Source of the DNA: JBFHDX01 sp041584475
GTDB lineage: Bacteria > Pseudomonadota > Alphaproteobacteria > UBA8366 > JADFVY01
Reading direction: 5' to 3'
Length of the DNA stretch: 64,000 nucleotides
Assembly: GCA_041584475.1 (NCBI GenBank)
Contig: JBFHDX010000004.1
Coordinates: 14,522 to 78,521 of the forward strand
Shown here: piece after piece, positions 1 to 7,805 of the stretch
Numbering within the stretch: position 1 is the stretch's first letter
Layout: every line of letters begins with the position of its first letter
Made by a program: the position numbers and the translations under genes
Notes under the pieces: model-generated
Seen by the model: only the letters and a program-made list of their open reading frames with translations
Database searches by the model: none
What the model was told of the DNA's origin: nothing

Positions 1-223
1 GGTTCAGCGCTTCCAAGGGCAATTTCGTGGCGGGCGGCTGCTCGAGCCGATCGGCGCGGTAAAGGACGCGCCGCAGCGGGAACCGTCCCGCGGGCGTCGC
101 GCCATCCCCTTCGCGCTTCGTCCGGCGCACGCCAGCACGGCCCAGCGCACAGCGGAACTTGCGCCCGCCGCACCTCAGCCAACCCTGGGTCGGCGTATCC
201 GCCGGCGCTACGGTGATTTCCAT
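1..223 (-). CDS. L,D-transpeptidase (YkuD superfamily, COG3786-like), 5' part only
   Basis: Only the first 74 codons are in the window; the rest lies beyond base 1. The ATG at 223 starts 5 bp downstream of the ribA stop, so the two are probably co-transcribed. The N-terminus is cytosolic-looking, with no signal peptide. It carries the pattern KREGDGATPAGRFPLRRV followed by LYR-DR, which I recognise from the short alphaproteobacterial proteins annotated as L,D-peptidoglycan transpeptidase YkuD. In that family the catalytic His and Cys lie further downstream, outside the window. A role in peptidoglycan or outer-membrane cross-linking is therefore family inference. Confidence 0.7.
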   Translation of the reverse strand, partial: MEITVAPADTPTQGWLRCGGRKFRCALGRAGVRRTKREGDGATPAGRFPLRRVLYRADRLEQPPATKLPLEALN

Positions 224-228
224 GGCCG

Positions 229-1371
229 CTAGAGAATGTGGCCGGCGCGCGACGCCTTCGTCCGCAGGTAGCGGTCGTTGTGACCGTTTGCGGGAAACGC
301 ATGCGGCACTCGATCGATGACTGCGATTCCGCAGGCGGACAAGCCTTCGACTTTCGCCGGGTTGTTGGTCAGCAGCTTGACCTTCGTAAAGCCCAACCGT
401 CGCAACATGGCCGCCGCAGGGCGATAGACCCGCTCGTCGGCTTCGAAACCAAGACGCTCGTTGGCCTCGATCGTGTCGAATCCCTCGTCCTGGAGCTTGT
501 AGGCGCGCAGCTTGTTGACCAGGCCGATACCGCGCCCCTCCTGGGCCAGGTACAGCAGCACGCCGCCGCCGGCTTCGGTGATCGCCCTGATAGCGCCGCG
601 CAGCTGCTCGCCGCAATCGCAGCGCAGGCTTCCGAGGAGGTCGCCCGTGAAACATTCCGAATGGATGCGGGCAAGAACCGGCTCATGCGGCTCCGGTTCG
701 CCGATGACGATCGCCAGATGCTCCTTGCCGCCGTCCGCCGGCCTGAACGCATAGATCTCCGACCGCTCCGCGCCGTCGAGCGGGACCGGAGCGTGGGTCG
801 CGACGCTCAGGGACACGTCCTCCAACGCGTCGCGATACCGAGCGCAGGCGTCGGTCGTCACGGTCAACAGGTCATGGTCGCGGACGATGCCTTCGGCGTC
901 TCCGGTTATTCTGGCAATCACCGCTGCCGGCACGAGTCGCGCCAGCTTGACGAGCTCGAGCGCCGCGTCCTGCATCTGGTCCGACGGCGCGGCGGCGAGT
1001 CGGTCCGCTGCCGGGGTCCCTCCCTCGATCCCCGCGATCGCTGCGATAAACGATGCATCCGGCACAAGCCGGCTCTCGCCGGCCGGTCTGACGGTCATGT
1101 TGCGGCCACGCGGCAGCAGGCCGAGCGCCTCGGCCCGGCCCGCGGTCACGACGCACGCCGGCACCGTGCCGGCGACCGCCAGGGTCCTGACCGCGGCCTC
1201 CGCGGTTTCCGCGGCGGCGACCAACACGGCCGGCGCGTTCCCGTCAGGGTCGGCGAGCATCACGGGCGATCCCCGGCGCAGCTCCGCCAAGGCGCGCTCG
1301 ACCGCTGCCCGCGCTGCATCCGCGCGCGCGACATCCGTCGTAAGGTTGCGCTGGCCGTGGTCGTTCGCCAT
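229..1371 (-). CDS. ribA: GTP cyclohydrolase II with degenerate RibB-like N-terminal half
   Basis: This enzyme opens GTP to 2,5-diamino-6-ribosylamino-pyrimidinone phosphate plus formate, the first step of riboflavin synthesis. Residues about 205-375 are a full GTP cyclohydrolase II domain. The zinc-binding segment HSECFTGDLLGSLRCDCGEQ has Cys240, Cys251 and Cys253, and EGRGIGL (278-284) and TNNPAK (335-340) are also present. Residues 20-190 resemble 3,4-dihydroxy-2-butanone-4-phosphate synthase in layout, but the acidic metal and substrate motif of RibB (an ENE-like stretch) is absent, so that half is probably inactive. At 380 residues it has the length of fused RibBA proteins. The ATG at 1371 is the only good start. 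No FMN riboswitch was seen upstream. Confidence 0.93.
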   Translation of the reverse strand: MANDHGQRNLTTDVARADAARAAVERALAELRRGSPVMLADPDGNAPAVLVAAAETAEAAVRTLAVAGTVPACVVTAGRAEALGLLPRGRNMTVRPAGESRLVPDASFIAAIAGIEGGTPAADRLAAAPSDQMQDAALELVKLARLVPAAVIARITGDAEGIVRDHDLLTVTTDACARYRDALEDVSLSVATHAPVPLDGAERSEIYAFRPADGGKEHLAIVIGEPEPHEPVLARIHSECFTGDLLGSLRCDCGEQLRGAIRAITEAGGGVLLYLAQEGRGIGLVNKLRAYKLQDEGFDTIEANERLGFEADERVYRPAAAMLRRLGFTKVKLLTNNPAKVEGLSACGIAVIDRVPHAFPANGHNDRYLRTKASRAGHIL

Positions 1372-1687
1372 GATGAGCTCCGGAAATCACCGCTATTACG
1401 CATCCGCGTGCCGCTGACCACGCGATCGTGGATTTCCGAAGATATAGTGCATGATGCTTGGTCAGGGAATGCACTCGTGACCGATCGGGGCCCTTTCAGC
1501 GCTCAGGATGCGCGGCGCGGCCGTCGAGGCTTGCGTTACCCTGCGACTGCGCCATGTTAGAATCTTCAGGCCGTGCCGCGTGTGTTTCCAGCCGTCCCGG
1601 CGCCAGGCGGGCGCGCATGCGGGATGGGGGCGGCCGCTTGCAACGGAAATTCGGGGGACCCGTCCCGTGCGACGGGGACGCGTTAGG
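1372..1687. other. Divergent intergenic region between ribA and the response regulator gene
   Basis: These 316 bp separate two divergently transcribed genes and so should hold both promoters. No convincing open reading frame, RNA gene or riboswitch was found. A weak sigma-70-like -10 element (TAGAAT) lies near 1557 on the plus strand. A GC-rich inverted repeat around GTCCCGTGCGACGGGGAC lies just before the response regulator start. Neither is strong enough to call as a separate feature. Confidence 0.5.
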
Positions 1688-2374
1688 ATGACTGGCAAAA
1701 ACATTCTCCTCGTCGACGATGACGACGCCTTGCGTAAGTCGCTGGCGGAGCAGCTGCGGCTGCACGAGGAATTCGATACGACCGAGGCGGCCAGCGCCGC
1801 CGAAGCGCTCGACAAGGTGAAGGGCAGCTACTTCGATGTGATCTTGCTCGATGTCGGCCTGCCGGACATGGACGGTCGCGAATGCTGCCGGCTCATGCGG
1901 CGCGGCGGCGTGACCGCACCGGTCATCATGCTGACGGCACACGATACCGACGCCGATACGATCCTCGGACTGGATGCGGGCGCCAACGATTACGTCACCA
2001 AGCCATTCCGGCTCGGCGTGCTGCTCGCCCGCCTGCGCGCTCAGCTGCGGCAGCACGAGCAGAGCGAGGATGCCGTGTTTTCGGTCGGCCCGTATACCTT
2101 TCGGCCAGCCGCAAAGATGCTCATCGAAGAGGACAGCGACCGCAAGATCCGTCTGACCGAGAAAGAGACGGCAATCCTGAAATACCTCTACCGGGCTGGC
2201 GACAAGGCGGTCGGGCGCGATCAGCTGCTCGGGGAAGTGTGGGGTTACAATGCCGGCGTGACGACGCACACGCTCGAGACACATGTATACCGGCTACGCC
2301 AGAAGATCGAGCGCGACCCGTCCCACGCCGAGATCCTGGTCACCGAGCCGGGCGGCTACAAACTGGTGCCGTGA
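1688..2374 (+). CDS. OmpR/PhoB-family two-component response regulator
   Basis: A 228-residue cytoplasmic DNA-binding response regulator. The receiver domain (about 5-120) is intact: acidic pocket D10-D12, phospho-acceptor D55 in LLDVGLPDMDG, T83 and K105 (VTKPF). The winged-helix domain (about 130-228) ends in the characteristic ETHVYRLRQKIE and EPGGYKL segments of the OmpR/PhoB class. ATG 1688 is chosen because the receiver fold begins a few residues later; longer in-frame starts add unrelated sequence. No histidine kinase gene is adjacent, so it is an orphan here. It precedes the MBL hydrolase gene by 53 bp on the same strand. The target genes and signal cannot be read from the sequence. 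Confidence 0.93.
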   Translation: MTGKNILLVDDDDALRKSLAEQLRLHEEFDTTEAASAAEALDKVKGSYFDVILLDVGLPDMDGRECCRLMRRGGVTAPVIMLTAHDTDADTILGLDAGANDYVTKPFRLGVLLARLRAQLRQHEQSEDAVFSVGPYTFRPAAKMLIEEDSDRKIRLTEKETAILKYLYRAGDKAVGRDQLLGEVWGYNAGVTTHTLETHVYRLRQKIERDPSHAEILVTEPGGYKLVP

Positions 2375-2427
2375 CCCGCGCGCTCGTGACGGCGGGTGCA
2401 AGAGCGGCCGAGCTGGAGTGCTGATCG

Positions 2428-3291
2428 GTGCAGGGGGTGGACACGTTCAGCGTGCGGTTCTGGGGCGTCCGCGGAAGCATTGCGTGTCCGGGTGCCGACA
2501 CCATCCGCTATGGCGGAAACACCTCGTGCCTCGAGGTATCGTGCGGTGGTCGACGTCTCATCTTCGATGCCGGAACCGGACTGCGCGCGCTCGGCGAGAC
2601 CATGGCGGCGAACAAGAAACCGTTCGACGGCGACATCTTCCTGACCCACACCCACTTCGACCATATTTGCGGCTTGCCGTTCTTTCGACCGTTCTTCGTC
2701 GCGCGGAACCGGTTCAGGATCTGGGCCGGCCATCTGGTGCCCGACCAGACGCTCAAGACCGTAATATGCCAAATGATGATGGCGCCGCTGTTCCCGGTGC
2801 CGCCCGAGATATTCGCGGCCGACATCGACTACAAGGATTTCAGCGCGGGCGAGACGTTGCGGCCGTCGCGAGCCATCGCGATCAGGACCGCGCCCCTCGA
2901 TCATCCCGACCGTGCGACGGGCTACCGGGTCGAATATCGCGGCCGATCGCTGTGCTACATCACCGACACCGGACACGTCGTCGGGCAGCGCGATGAAGCA
3001 CTGGTCCGGTTTGTCTCGGGCGCGGACATGATGATCTACGATTCGACCTTCACCGATCGGGAGTTCCCGAGCTTCAGTAATTTCGGGCATTCGACGTGGC
3101 AAGAGGGCATGCGCATAGCGGATGCCGCCAACGTCGGTCAGCTGGTCATCTTTCACCACGATCCCTCGCACGACGACCGCTTCATGGATACGGTGGCCGC
3201 CGAGGCCGCGGCGGCGCGACCGGGGACCGTCGTCGCCTGCGAAGGTATGGAGCTCTCGCCGGGCGCACCCGTGTCCGGCGGCCAGAAGTGA
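2428..3291 (+). CDS. MBL-fold metallo-hydrolase
   Basis: A 287-residue metallo-beta-lactamase-fold protein. The di-metal motif THTHFDHICG is at about 73-82, with H74, H76, D78 and H79 as ligands. Further ligands are likely in LDHPDR, ITDTGH and FHHDPSH. The opening SVRFWGVRGSIACPG and RYGGNTSCLEV patterns are typical of PhnP-like/cyclic-phosphodiesterase relatives that hydrolyse phosphodiesters. The start is a GTG at 2428; no ATG in frame fits the conserved N-terminus. It is followed after 6 bp by the methyltransferase-like gene. Two genes later comes a nucleotide cyclase, so a cyclic-nucleotide or cyclic-phosphate substrate is possible, but that is only an inference from context. Confidence 0.85.
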   Translation: MQGVDTFSVRFWGVRGSIACPGADTIRYGGNTSCLEVSCGGRRLIFDAGTGLRALGETMAANKKPFDGDIFLTHTHFDHICGLPFFRPFFVARNRFRIWAGHLVPDQTLKTVICQMMMAPLFPVPPEIFAADIDYKDFSAGETLRPSRAIAIRTAPLDHPDRATGYRVEYRGRSLCYITDTGHVVGQRDEALVRFVSGADMMIYDSTFTDREFPSFSNFGHSTWQEGMRIADAANVGQLVIFHHDPSHDDRFMDTVAAEAAAARPGTVVACEGMELSPGAPVSGGQK

Positions 3292-3297
3292 CCGGTG

Positions 3298-4152
3298 ATG
3301 GTTGCATTGCGCGCGTGGCACCGGCAACTGCGCCTCGGCATTCCGACGCTGCTGGGGCTTGCGCGCCGCGGCTTCTTCATCCCCTATCGCCATGCGGGCG
3401 AGGTTCCGGCGTCAGCGGACCGCACGCCGTACGATGCGCTCGGCGGCGTTCTCGACCGCCGCCGTGATGCGTTTGCGGGCTGGCTCGACGTGATCGAACG
3501 ATACGCCGACATGCTGGAATCGTTCGATGCGGGGCCGCCGCTGGCGCCACGCTGGACGCAGGACTGGTTTCCGCGGCTCGACGCCGCCGCGGCCTATGCG
3601 ATTACGCGTGAAACGCGGCCCCGGCGCATCGTCGAGGTAGGTTGCGGCCACTCCACCCGTTTCTTTGCCAGGGCCGTGGACGACGGGGCGCTGGCGACGC
3701 GGATCCTCGCGATCGATCCGGCCCCTCGCGCCGAGATCGGGCAGCTCGCAGGTGTCGAACTGCGTCGCGAGACCGTGCAGGCGGCGGGCGAAGCGCCGTT
3801 CCGCGCGCTGCGCCCGGGCGACATACTGGCCATCGACTCGAGCCACATCCTGATGCCCGGCACCGACGTCGACATGCTTCTCAACCGCGTTCTCGTCTCG
3901 CTGCCGACAGGCGTGATGGTCCATGTCCACGACATCTTCCTGCCGGACGATTACCCGCCCGACTGGGAATGGCGCGGCTACAACGAACAGCTCGGGGTGG
4001 CCCAGCTGGTCGCGGGTGCGGGATGGCGGATCGAGTTCGCGAGCCACTACGTGGTGACCCGCATGGCCGACCGTATCGCGCGGGGCGTCATCGGCCGCCT
4101 GCCCCTGCCCGCCGGGGCGCGGGAGTCGAGCCTCTGGCTCAAGAAACGGTGA
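3298..4152 (+). CDS. SAM-dependent methyltransferase-like protein (Methyltransf_24 type)
   Basis: A 284-residue protein with the class I methyltransferase glycine motif VEVGCGHSTRFFARA at about 103-118. An acidic residue follows in AIDPAP, and the DILAIDSSH segment resembles families of sugar or cephalosporin-type O-methyltransferases. Later residues HVHDIFLPDDYP and WEWRGYNEQ are typical of the group found in polysaccharide loci. It has no signal peptide. The ATG at 3298 is preferred over the GTG one codon upstream. It lies 6 bp after the MBL gene, suggesting one transcript. The substrate is unknown. Confidence 0.75.
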   Translation: MVALRAWHRQLRLGIPTLLGLARRGFFIPYRHAGEVPASADRTPYDALGGVLDRRRDAFAGWLDVIERYADMLESFDAGPPLAPRWTQDWFPRLDAAAAYAITRETRPRRIVEVGCGHSTRFFARAVDDGALATRILAIDPAPRAEIGQLAGVELRRETVQAAGEAPFRALRPGDILAIDSSHILMPGTDVDMLLNRVLVSLPTGVMVHVHDIFLPDDYPPDWEWRGYNEQLGVAQLVAGAGWRIEFASHYVVTRMADRIARGVIGRLPLPAGARESSLWLKKR

Positions 4153-4246
4153 ACAGACGCGCGCAAAGCTTGATTGTCGCTTCGCCGCCCCGGCTGCCTA
4201 TCTGGAGGGAGTCCGGTGCGCGAACCGTCTGCGGGGAACCAACGGC

Positions 4247-5599
4247 ATGGAAATGGTAGCAGTGACGTGGCGATGGTGGTCGCCGAACAAATCCGGCGCC
4301 TTGCCGGCGCGGGTCAGCACCGCGATCGTACGACAACAGGATGCCAGCGAGCGTCTCGCCGCCTGGGTCCAGTTTGGGGTCGTCGTGTTCTTCGCCGTGC
4401 TGTACGCGGTGGCACCGAAGACCTATGCCGGCGACTGGATGTTCCCGCCCGTGACATTCGCGCTCGCGGCGTTCTTCATCGTCGGCGTGGTCCGCATTGT
4501 CGTGGTCCGGAGGGGGCATGTACCGGGCTGGTTCGTCGCGGCATCCGTGGTCGCGGAGCTCACATTGCTGCTCGTCCTGATCTGGAGCTTCCACATCCAG
4601 TACGAACAACCCCCGGCGTTCTATCTCAAGGCCCCGACGCTACTATACATTTTCATCTTCATCGCGCTGCGCGCCCTGCGCTTCGAGGCCCGTTACGTCC
4701 TGTTGGCCGGTGGAACCGCCGCCGTCGGCTGGCTGGCCATGGCCGCATACGCGGTCTACGCGGACCCGTCAACCGATGTCGTCACACGGGATTACGTGCG
4801 TTATCTGACGTCGAATTCGATCCTGATCGGCGCCGAGCTCGACAAGATCATCGCCATCCTGCTGGTTACCGCGATCATAGCGGCTGCCCTCGTGCGGGCG
4901 CGCCGGCTCTTGGTTCGCTCGGTCGTCGAGGAGGCTGCAGCCCGCGATTTGTCGCGGTTCTTCGCGCCCGAGATCGCATCGCGGATCATCGGCTCGGAAA
5001 ATCGAATACGGCCCGGACACGGCGAGGCGCGCGAGGCCTCGATTCTGACCATCGACATTCGTGGCTTCACGAATCTGGCCAACACGTTGCCGCCGTCGGA
5101 ACTGATCGGCGTGCTCGTCGAGTACGAATCGCGGATGGTGCCCGTGATCCAGAGGCATGGCGGCTGCATCGACAAGTTCCTGGGCGACGGCATCCTTGCG
5201 ACCTTCGGCGCGGCCGCCCCGAGCGAGACGCACGCCGCCGACGCGCTGCGCGCGCTCGAGGAGGTCGTAACCGCGGCGGACGACTGGAACCGTGAACGCG
5301 CAATGTCGGGCAAGCCGCCACTGCGGATCGGGGCGGCGGTCGCCACGGGCCGCGTCGTGTTCGGCGCCGTCGGCGACGACACGCGGCTCGAATACACGGT
5401 GATCGGCGACGCCGTGAACCTCGCCGCCAAGCTGGAGAAGCACAACAAGGTCGGCGAGACGCGCGCGCTGGCAGCCGACGATGCTTTCGAGCTGGCGACG
5501 CGACAAGGCTACGTTCCGTCGGGGGCGGTCGAGCGCGTAGGGCCGGTGCATATACTCGGCGCCGAGGCGCCCGTCGATATCGTCATCGTGGCGCGCTAG
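4247..5599 (+). CDS. Class III adenylate/guanylate cyclase with N-terminal membrane domain
   Basis: Makes a cyclic nucleotide from ATP or GTP at the inner membrane. Residues 1-220 contain about six hydrophobic segments (roughly 41-57, 69-88, 95-114, 130-141, 151-172, 200-217). A linker follows, then a class III catalytic domain at about 262-440. The two metal-binding aspartates are D270 (TIDIRGFT) and D314 (DKFLGDG). The later IGDAVNLAAKLE segment supplies the catalytic Asn, with Lys where many family members have Arg. Substrate choice between ATP and GTP cannot be settled by eye. The gene ends 8 bp from the convergent ABC permease gene. A cyclic-nucleotide-binding protein is encoded at 21248-21718. 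Confidence 0.9.
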   Translation: MEMVAVTWRWWSPNKSGALPARVSTAIVRQQDASERLAAWVQFGVVVFFAVLYAVAPKTYAGDWMFPPVTFALAAFFIVGVVRIVVVRRGHVPGWFVAASVVAELTLLLVLIWSFHIQYEQPPAFYLKAPTLLYIFIFIALRALRFEARYVLLAGGTAAVGWLAMAAYAVYADPSTDVVTRDYVRYLTSNSILIGAELDKIIAILLVTAIIAAALVRARRLLVRSVVEEAAARDLSRFFAPEIASRIIGSENRIRPGHGEAREASILTIDIRGFTNLANTLPPSELIGVLVEYESRMVPVIQRHGGCIDKFLGDGILATFGAAAPSETHAADALRALEEVVTAADDWNRERAMSGKPPLRIGAAVATGRVVFGAVGDDTRLEYTVIGDAVNLAAKLEKHNKVGETRALAADDAFELATRQGYVPSGAVERVGPVHILGAEAPVDIVIVAR

Positions 5600-5607
5600 C
5601 GGTGCCG

Positions 5608-6780
5608 CTACTTGTAGGGGTCCGCGGCATCGCGAAGGCCGTCGCCGAGGAACTGGAACGCCAGGACGACGAGGATCACCGGGATGACCGGTAGCATGAG
5701 CCACGGATAGATCGCGACGACGTTGATGTTCTGCGCCTCGTTCAGCAGTACGCCCCAGCTCGTCATCGGCGGCCGCAGCCCCAGCCCGAGAAAGCTCAGC
5801 GCGGTCTCCGCCAGGATCATCGAGGGGATCGAGAGCGTGGCCGACGCGATCAGGTGGCTCATGAAGCTGGGCATGAGGTGACGAAAGATGACCCGGGTCG
5901 GCCGCGCGCCCATCAGCTGTGCCGCGGTGCAGAAATCCTCCTCGCGCAGGGCGAGGAACTTCGAGCGCACGGCGCGCGCGAGCCCCGGCCAGTCGAGTAG
6001 AGCCAGGATCACGGTTATACCGAGATAGACGAGCATCGGGCTCCACGTGACCGGGAGCGCAGCCGACAGGGCCATCCACAGCGGCAGCTCCGGGAACGAG
6101 CGGATCACCTCGATGGTCCGCTGGACGGCGCTGTCGACGAAGCCGCCGTAGTAGCCGGCGACCCCACCGATCGCCAGGCCCATGACAAAGCTCAGCGTGA
6201 TGCCGATCAGCCCGACGGTCAGCGAGATGCGCGCGCCATAGACGATGCGCGAGAACATGTCGCGGCCCAGCCGGTCGGTGCCGAACAGGAAGAGTTGGCC
6301 GCCTTCCGGCGGGCAGAGCAGGTGGAACCGGCCTTCCGCCAGCCCCCAGAACCGGTATGCCGATCCCGGATAGTCGTCGACACAGAAGAAACGCAGCGGC
6401 TGGATACGCGCCGCATCGATCGTGTAGTTCCAGCGCATCTTGGCCAGATCGAGCGACTTCGTGAAGGGATGCACGTAGGGACCGACGAACGCGCCGTCAT
6501 GGAACAGGTGAATGCGCTGCGGAGGGGCGTAGAGAAAGTCGGTGTGGCGATGGTGCAGCTCGTACGGCGCGATGAATTCGCTGACCATGATCGAGAGATA
6601 CATGAGCAGCAGGAAAACGCCGCACGCGACGGCGATGCGGTGCCGCCTGAACCGCCACCACATCAGCTTCCACTGGCTCGCCGTGTAATAGCGCTCCTGC
6701 TCCGGAGTCAGCTGCATCACGGCCTGCGGGTCGAACGGCGCCGCGTTGACGTAGTGCCGAACGTCGGTGCGGCCGCTCAT
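5608..6780 (-). CDS. Oligopeptide-type ABC transporter permease (DppC/YejE-like)
   Basis: Inner-membrane permease of a peptide-type importer, 390 residues. It has a TM segment near residues 52-70 and then an unusually long extracytoplasmic loop of about 130 residues (HRHTDFLYAPP through LFLFGTDRLGRDMFSR). The usual five-helix BPD_transp_1 core follows, with an EAA-like loop around ALREEDFCTAAQLMGA. The motif GTDRLGRDMFSRIVYGAR is a hallmark of DppC/OppC proteins. It is the last gene of a long minus-strand run and overlaps the upstream permease gene by 4 bp (ATGA). The loop makes it longer than the usual 300 residues and recalls Yej/microcin-C-type systems. Confidence 0.9.
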   Translation of the reverse strand: MSGRTDVRHYVNAAPFDPQAVMQLTPEQERYYTASQWKLMWWRFRRHRIAVACGVFLLLMYLSIMVSEFIAPYELHHRHTDFLYAPPQRIHLFHDGAFVGPYVHPFTKSLDLAKMRWNYTIDAARIQPLRFFCVDDYPGSAYRFWGLAEGRFHLLCPPEGGQLFLFGTDRLGRDMFSRIVYGARISLTVGLIGITLSFVMGLAIGGVAGYYGGFVDSAVQRTIEVIRSFPELPLWMALSAALPVTWSPMLVYLGITVILALLDWPGLARAVRSKFLALREEDFCTAAQLMGARPTRVIFRHLMPSFMSHLIASATLSIPSMILAETALSFLGLGLRPPMTSWGVLLNEAQNINVVAIYPWLMLPVIPVILVVLAFQFLGDGLRDAADPYK

Positions 6781-7775
6781 TTCTGGGTTCCCCCGCCGAG
6801 CCGGATGCGCGGGTCAAGGGCGGCCAGCGCGAGATCGGAGATCAGCGTTCCGATCACGGTCAGCAGCGCCAGGATCATGAGGAACGAGCCCGCGAGGTAC
6901 ATGTCCTGGCTCTGCAGCGCGCGCAGCAGCATCGGCCCGGTCGTCGGCAGCGACAGCACGACGGAGACGATCGCCGCCCCCGAGATCACCTGCGGGAGCA
7001 AATTGCCGATGTCTGCGATGAACGGATTGAGCGCCACCCGCAACGGATACTTGATGAGGATCCGGAACGGGTGCAGCCCCTTGGCGCGCGCCGTCACGAC
7101 GTACTGCTTGTGCAGCTCGTCGAGGAGGTTGGCGCGCAGGCGGCGGATCATGCCGGCGGTGCCCGACGTGCCGATGACGACGACCGGTATCCAGAGATGC
7201 TCGAGGACCGAGATCACCTTCCCCCAACTCCAGGGCTGGTCGATGTACTGGGGTTCCATCAGACCCCCGATCGACGTCCCGAAATAGACGTTGGCGATCC
7301 AGAGCAGGACGAGCGCGAGCAGGAAATTCGGCGTCGCAAGCCCGACGAACCCGAGGAACGACAGGGCGTAGTCGCCGATGCTGTACTGATAGACCGCCGA
7401 ATAGGTGCCGATCACGAAGGAGACGATCCAGGTGAAGACGATCGTCGCGAAGGAGACGACGAGGGTGAGCAGAATCCGGTCACCGACGACCTCGGACACC
7501 GGCAGGCTGTATTCGAACGAGTAGCCGAAATCGCCTTGCAGCAGCCCGCCGAGCCAGATGAAGTACTGCTCGACGAGCGATTTGTCGAAACCGTACTGCT
7601 GGCGCAGGAATTCGATTCGCTCGGCGCTGACGGATTCGCCCTGGCTCTGGAGCTCGTTCAGGTAGGTGGTGAAATAGTCGCCCGGCGGCAGCTGGATGAT
7701 GATGAACACGAGCGCGCTGATGGCGACCAGCGTCGGCACCATGACCAGCACCCTGTGTACCGTGTAACGAAGCAT
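6777..7775 (-). CDS. Oligopeptide-type ABC transporter permease (DppB/YejB-like)
   Basis: The 332-residue partner of the DppC-like permease. It begins with the TM segment VLVMVPTLVAISALVFIIIQ and LPPGDYF, typical of the DppB/OppB family. A periplasmic loop follows, then five further TM segments. The EAA loop is around LLDELHKQYVVTARAKGLHP, a strongly conserved contact to the ATPase. Length and layout are normal. It lies 30 bp downstream of the substrate-binding protein gene and overlaps the next permease gene. The transported peptide or related solute is not identifiable from sequence. Confidence 0.92.
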   Translation of the reverse strand: MLRYTVHRVLVMVPTLVAISALVFIIIQLPPGDYFTTYLNELQSQGESVSAERIEFLRQQYGFDKSLVEQYFIWLGGLLQGDFGYSFEYSLPVSEVVGDRILLTLVVSFATIVFTWIVSFVIGTYSAVYQYSIGDYALSFLGFVGLATPNFLLALVLLWIANVYFGTSIGGLMEPQYIDQPWSWGKVISVLEHLWIPVVVIGTSGTAGMIRRLRANLLDELHKQYVVTARAKGLHPFRILIKYPLRVALNPFIADIGNLLPQVISGAAIVSVVLSLPTTGPMLLRALQSQDMYLAGSFLMILALLTVIGTLISDLALAALDPRIRLGGGTQK

Positions 7776-7805
7776 TGCCGCGGGTCCCGATCGCCGACCG
7801 AGGGC

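Noticed and set aside
1372..1687. Possible FMN riboswitch before ribA
   Set aside because: None of the conserved FMN-aptamer segments (such as AGGGT/GGGAA-type junction motifs in order) could be found on the minus strand.
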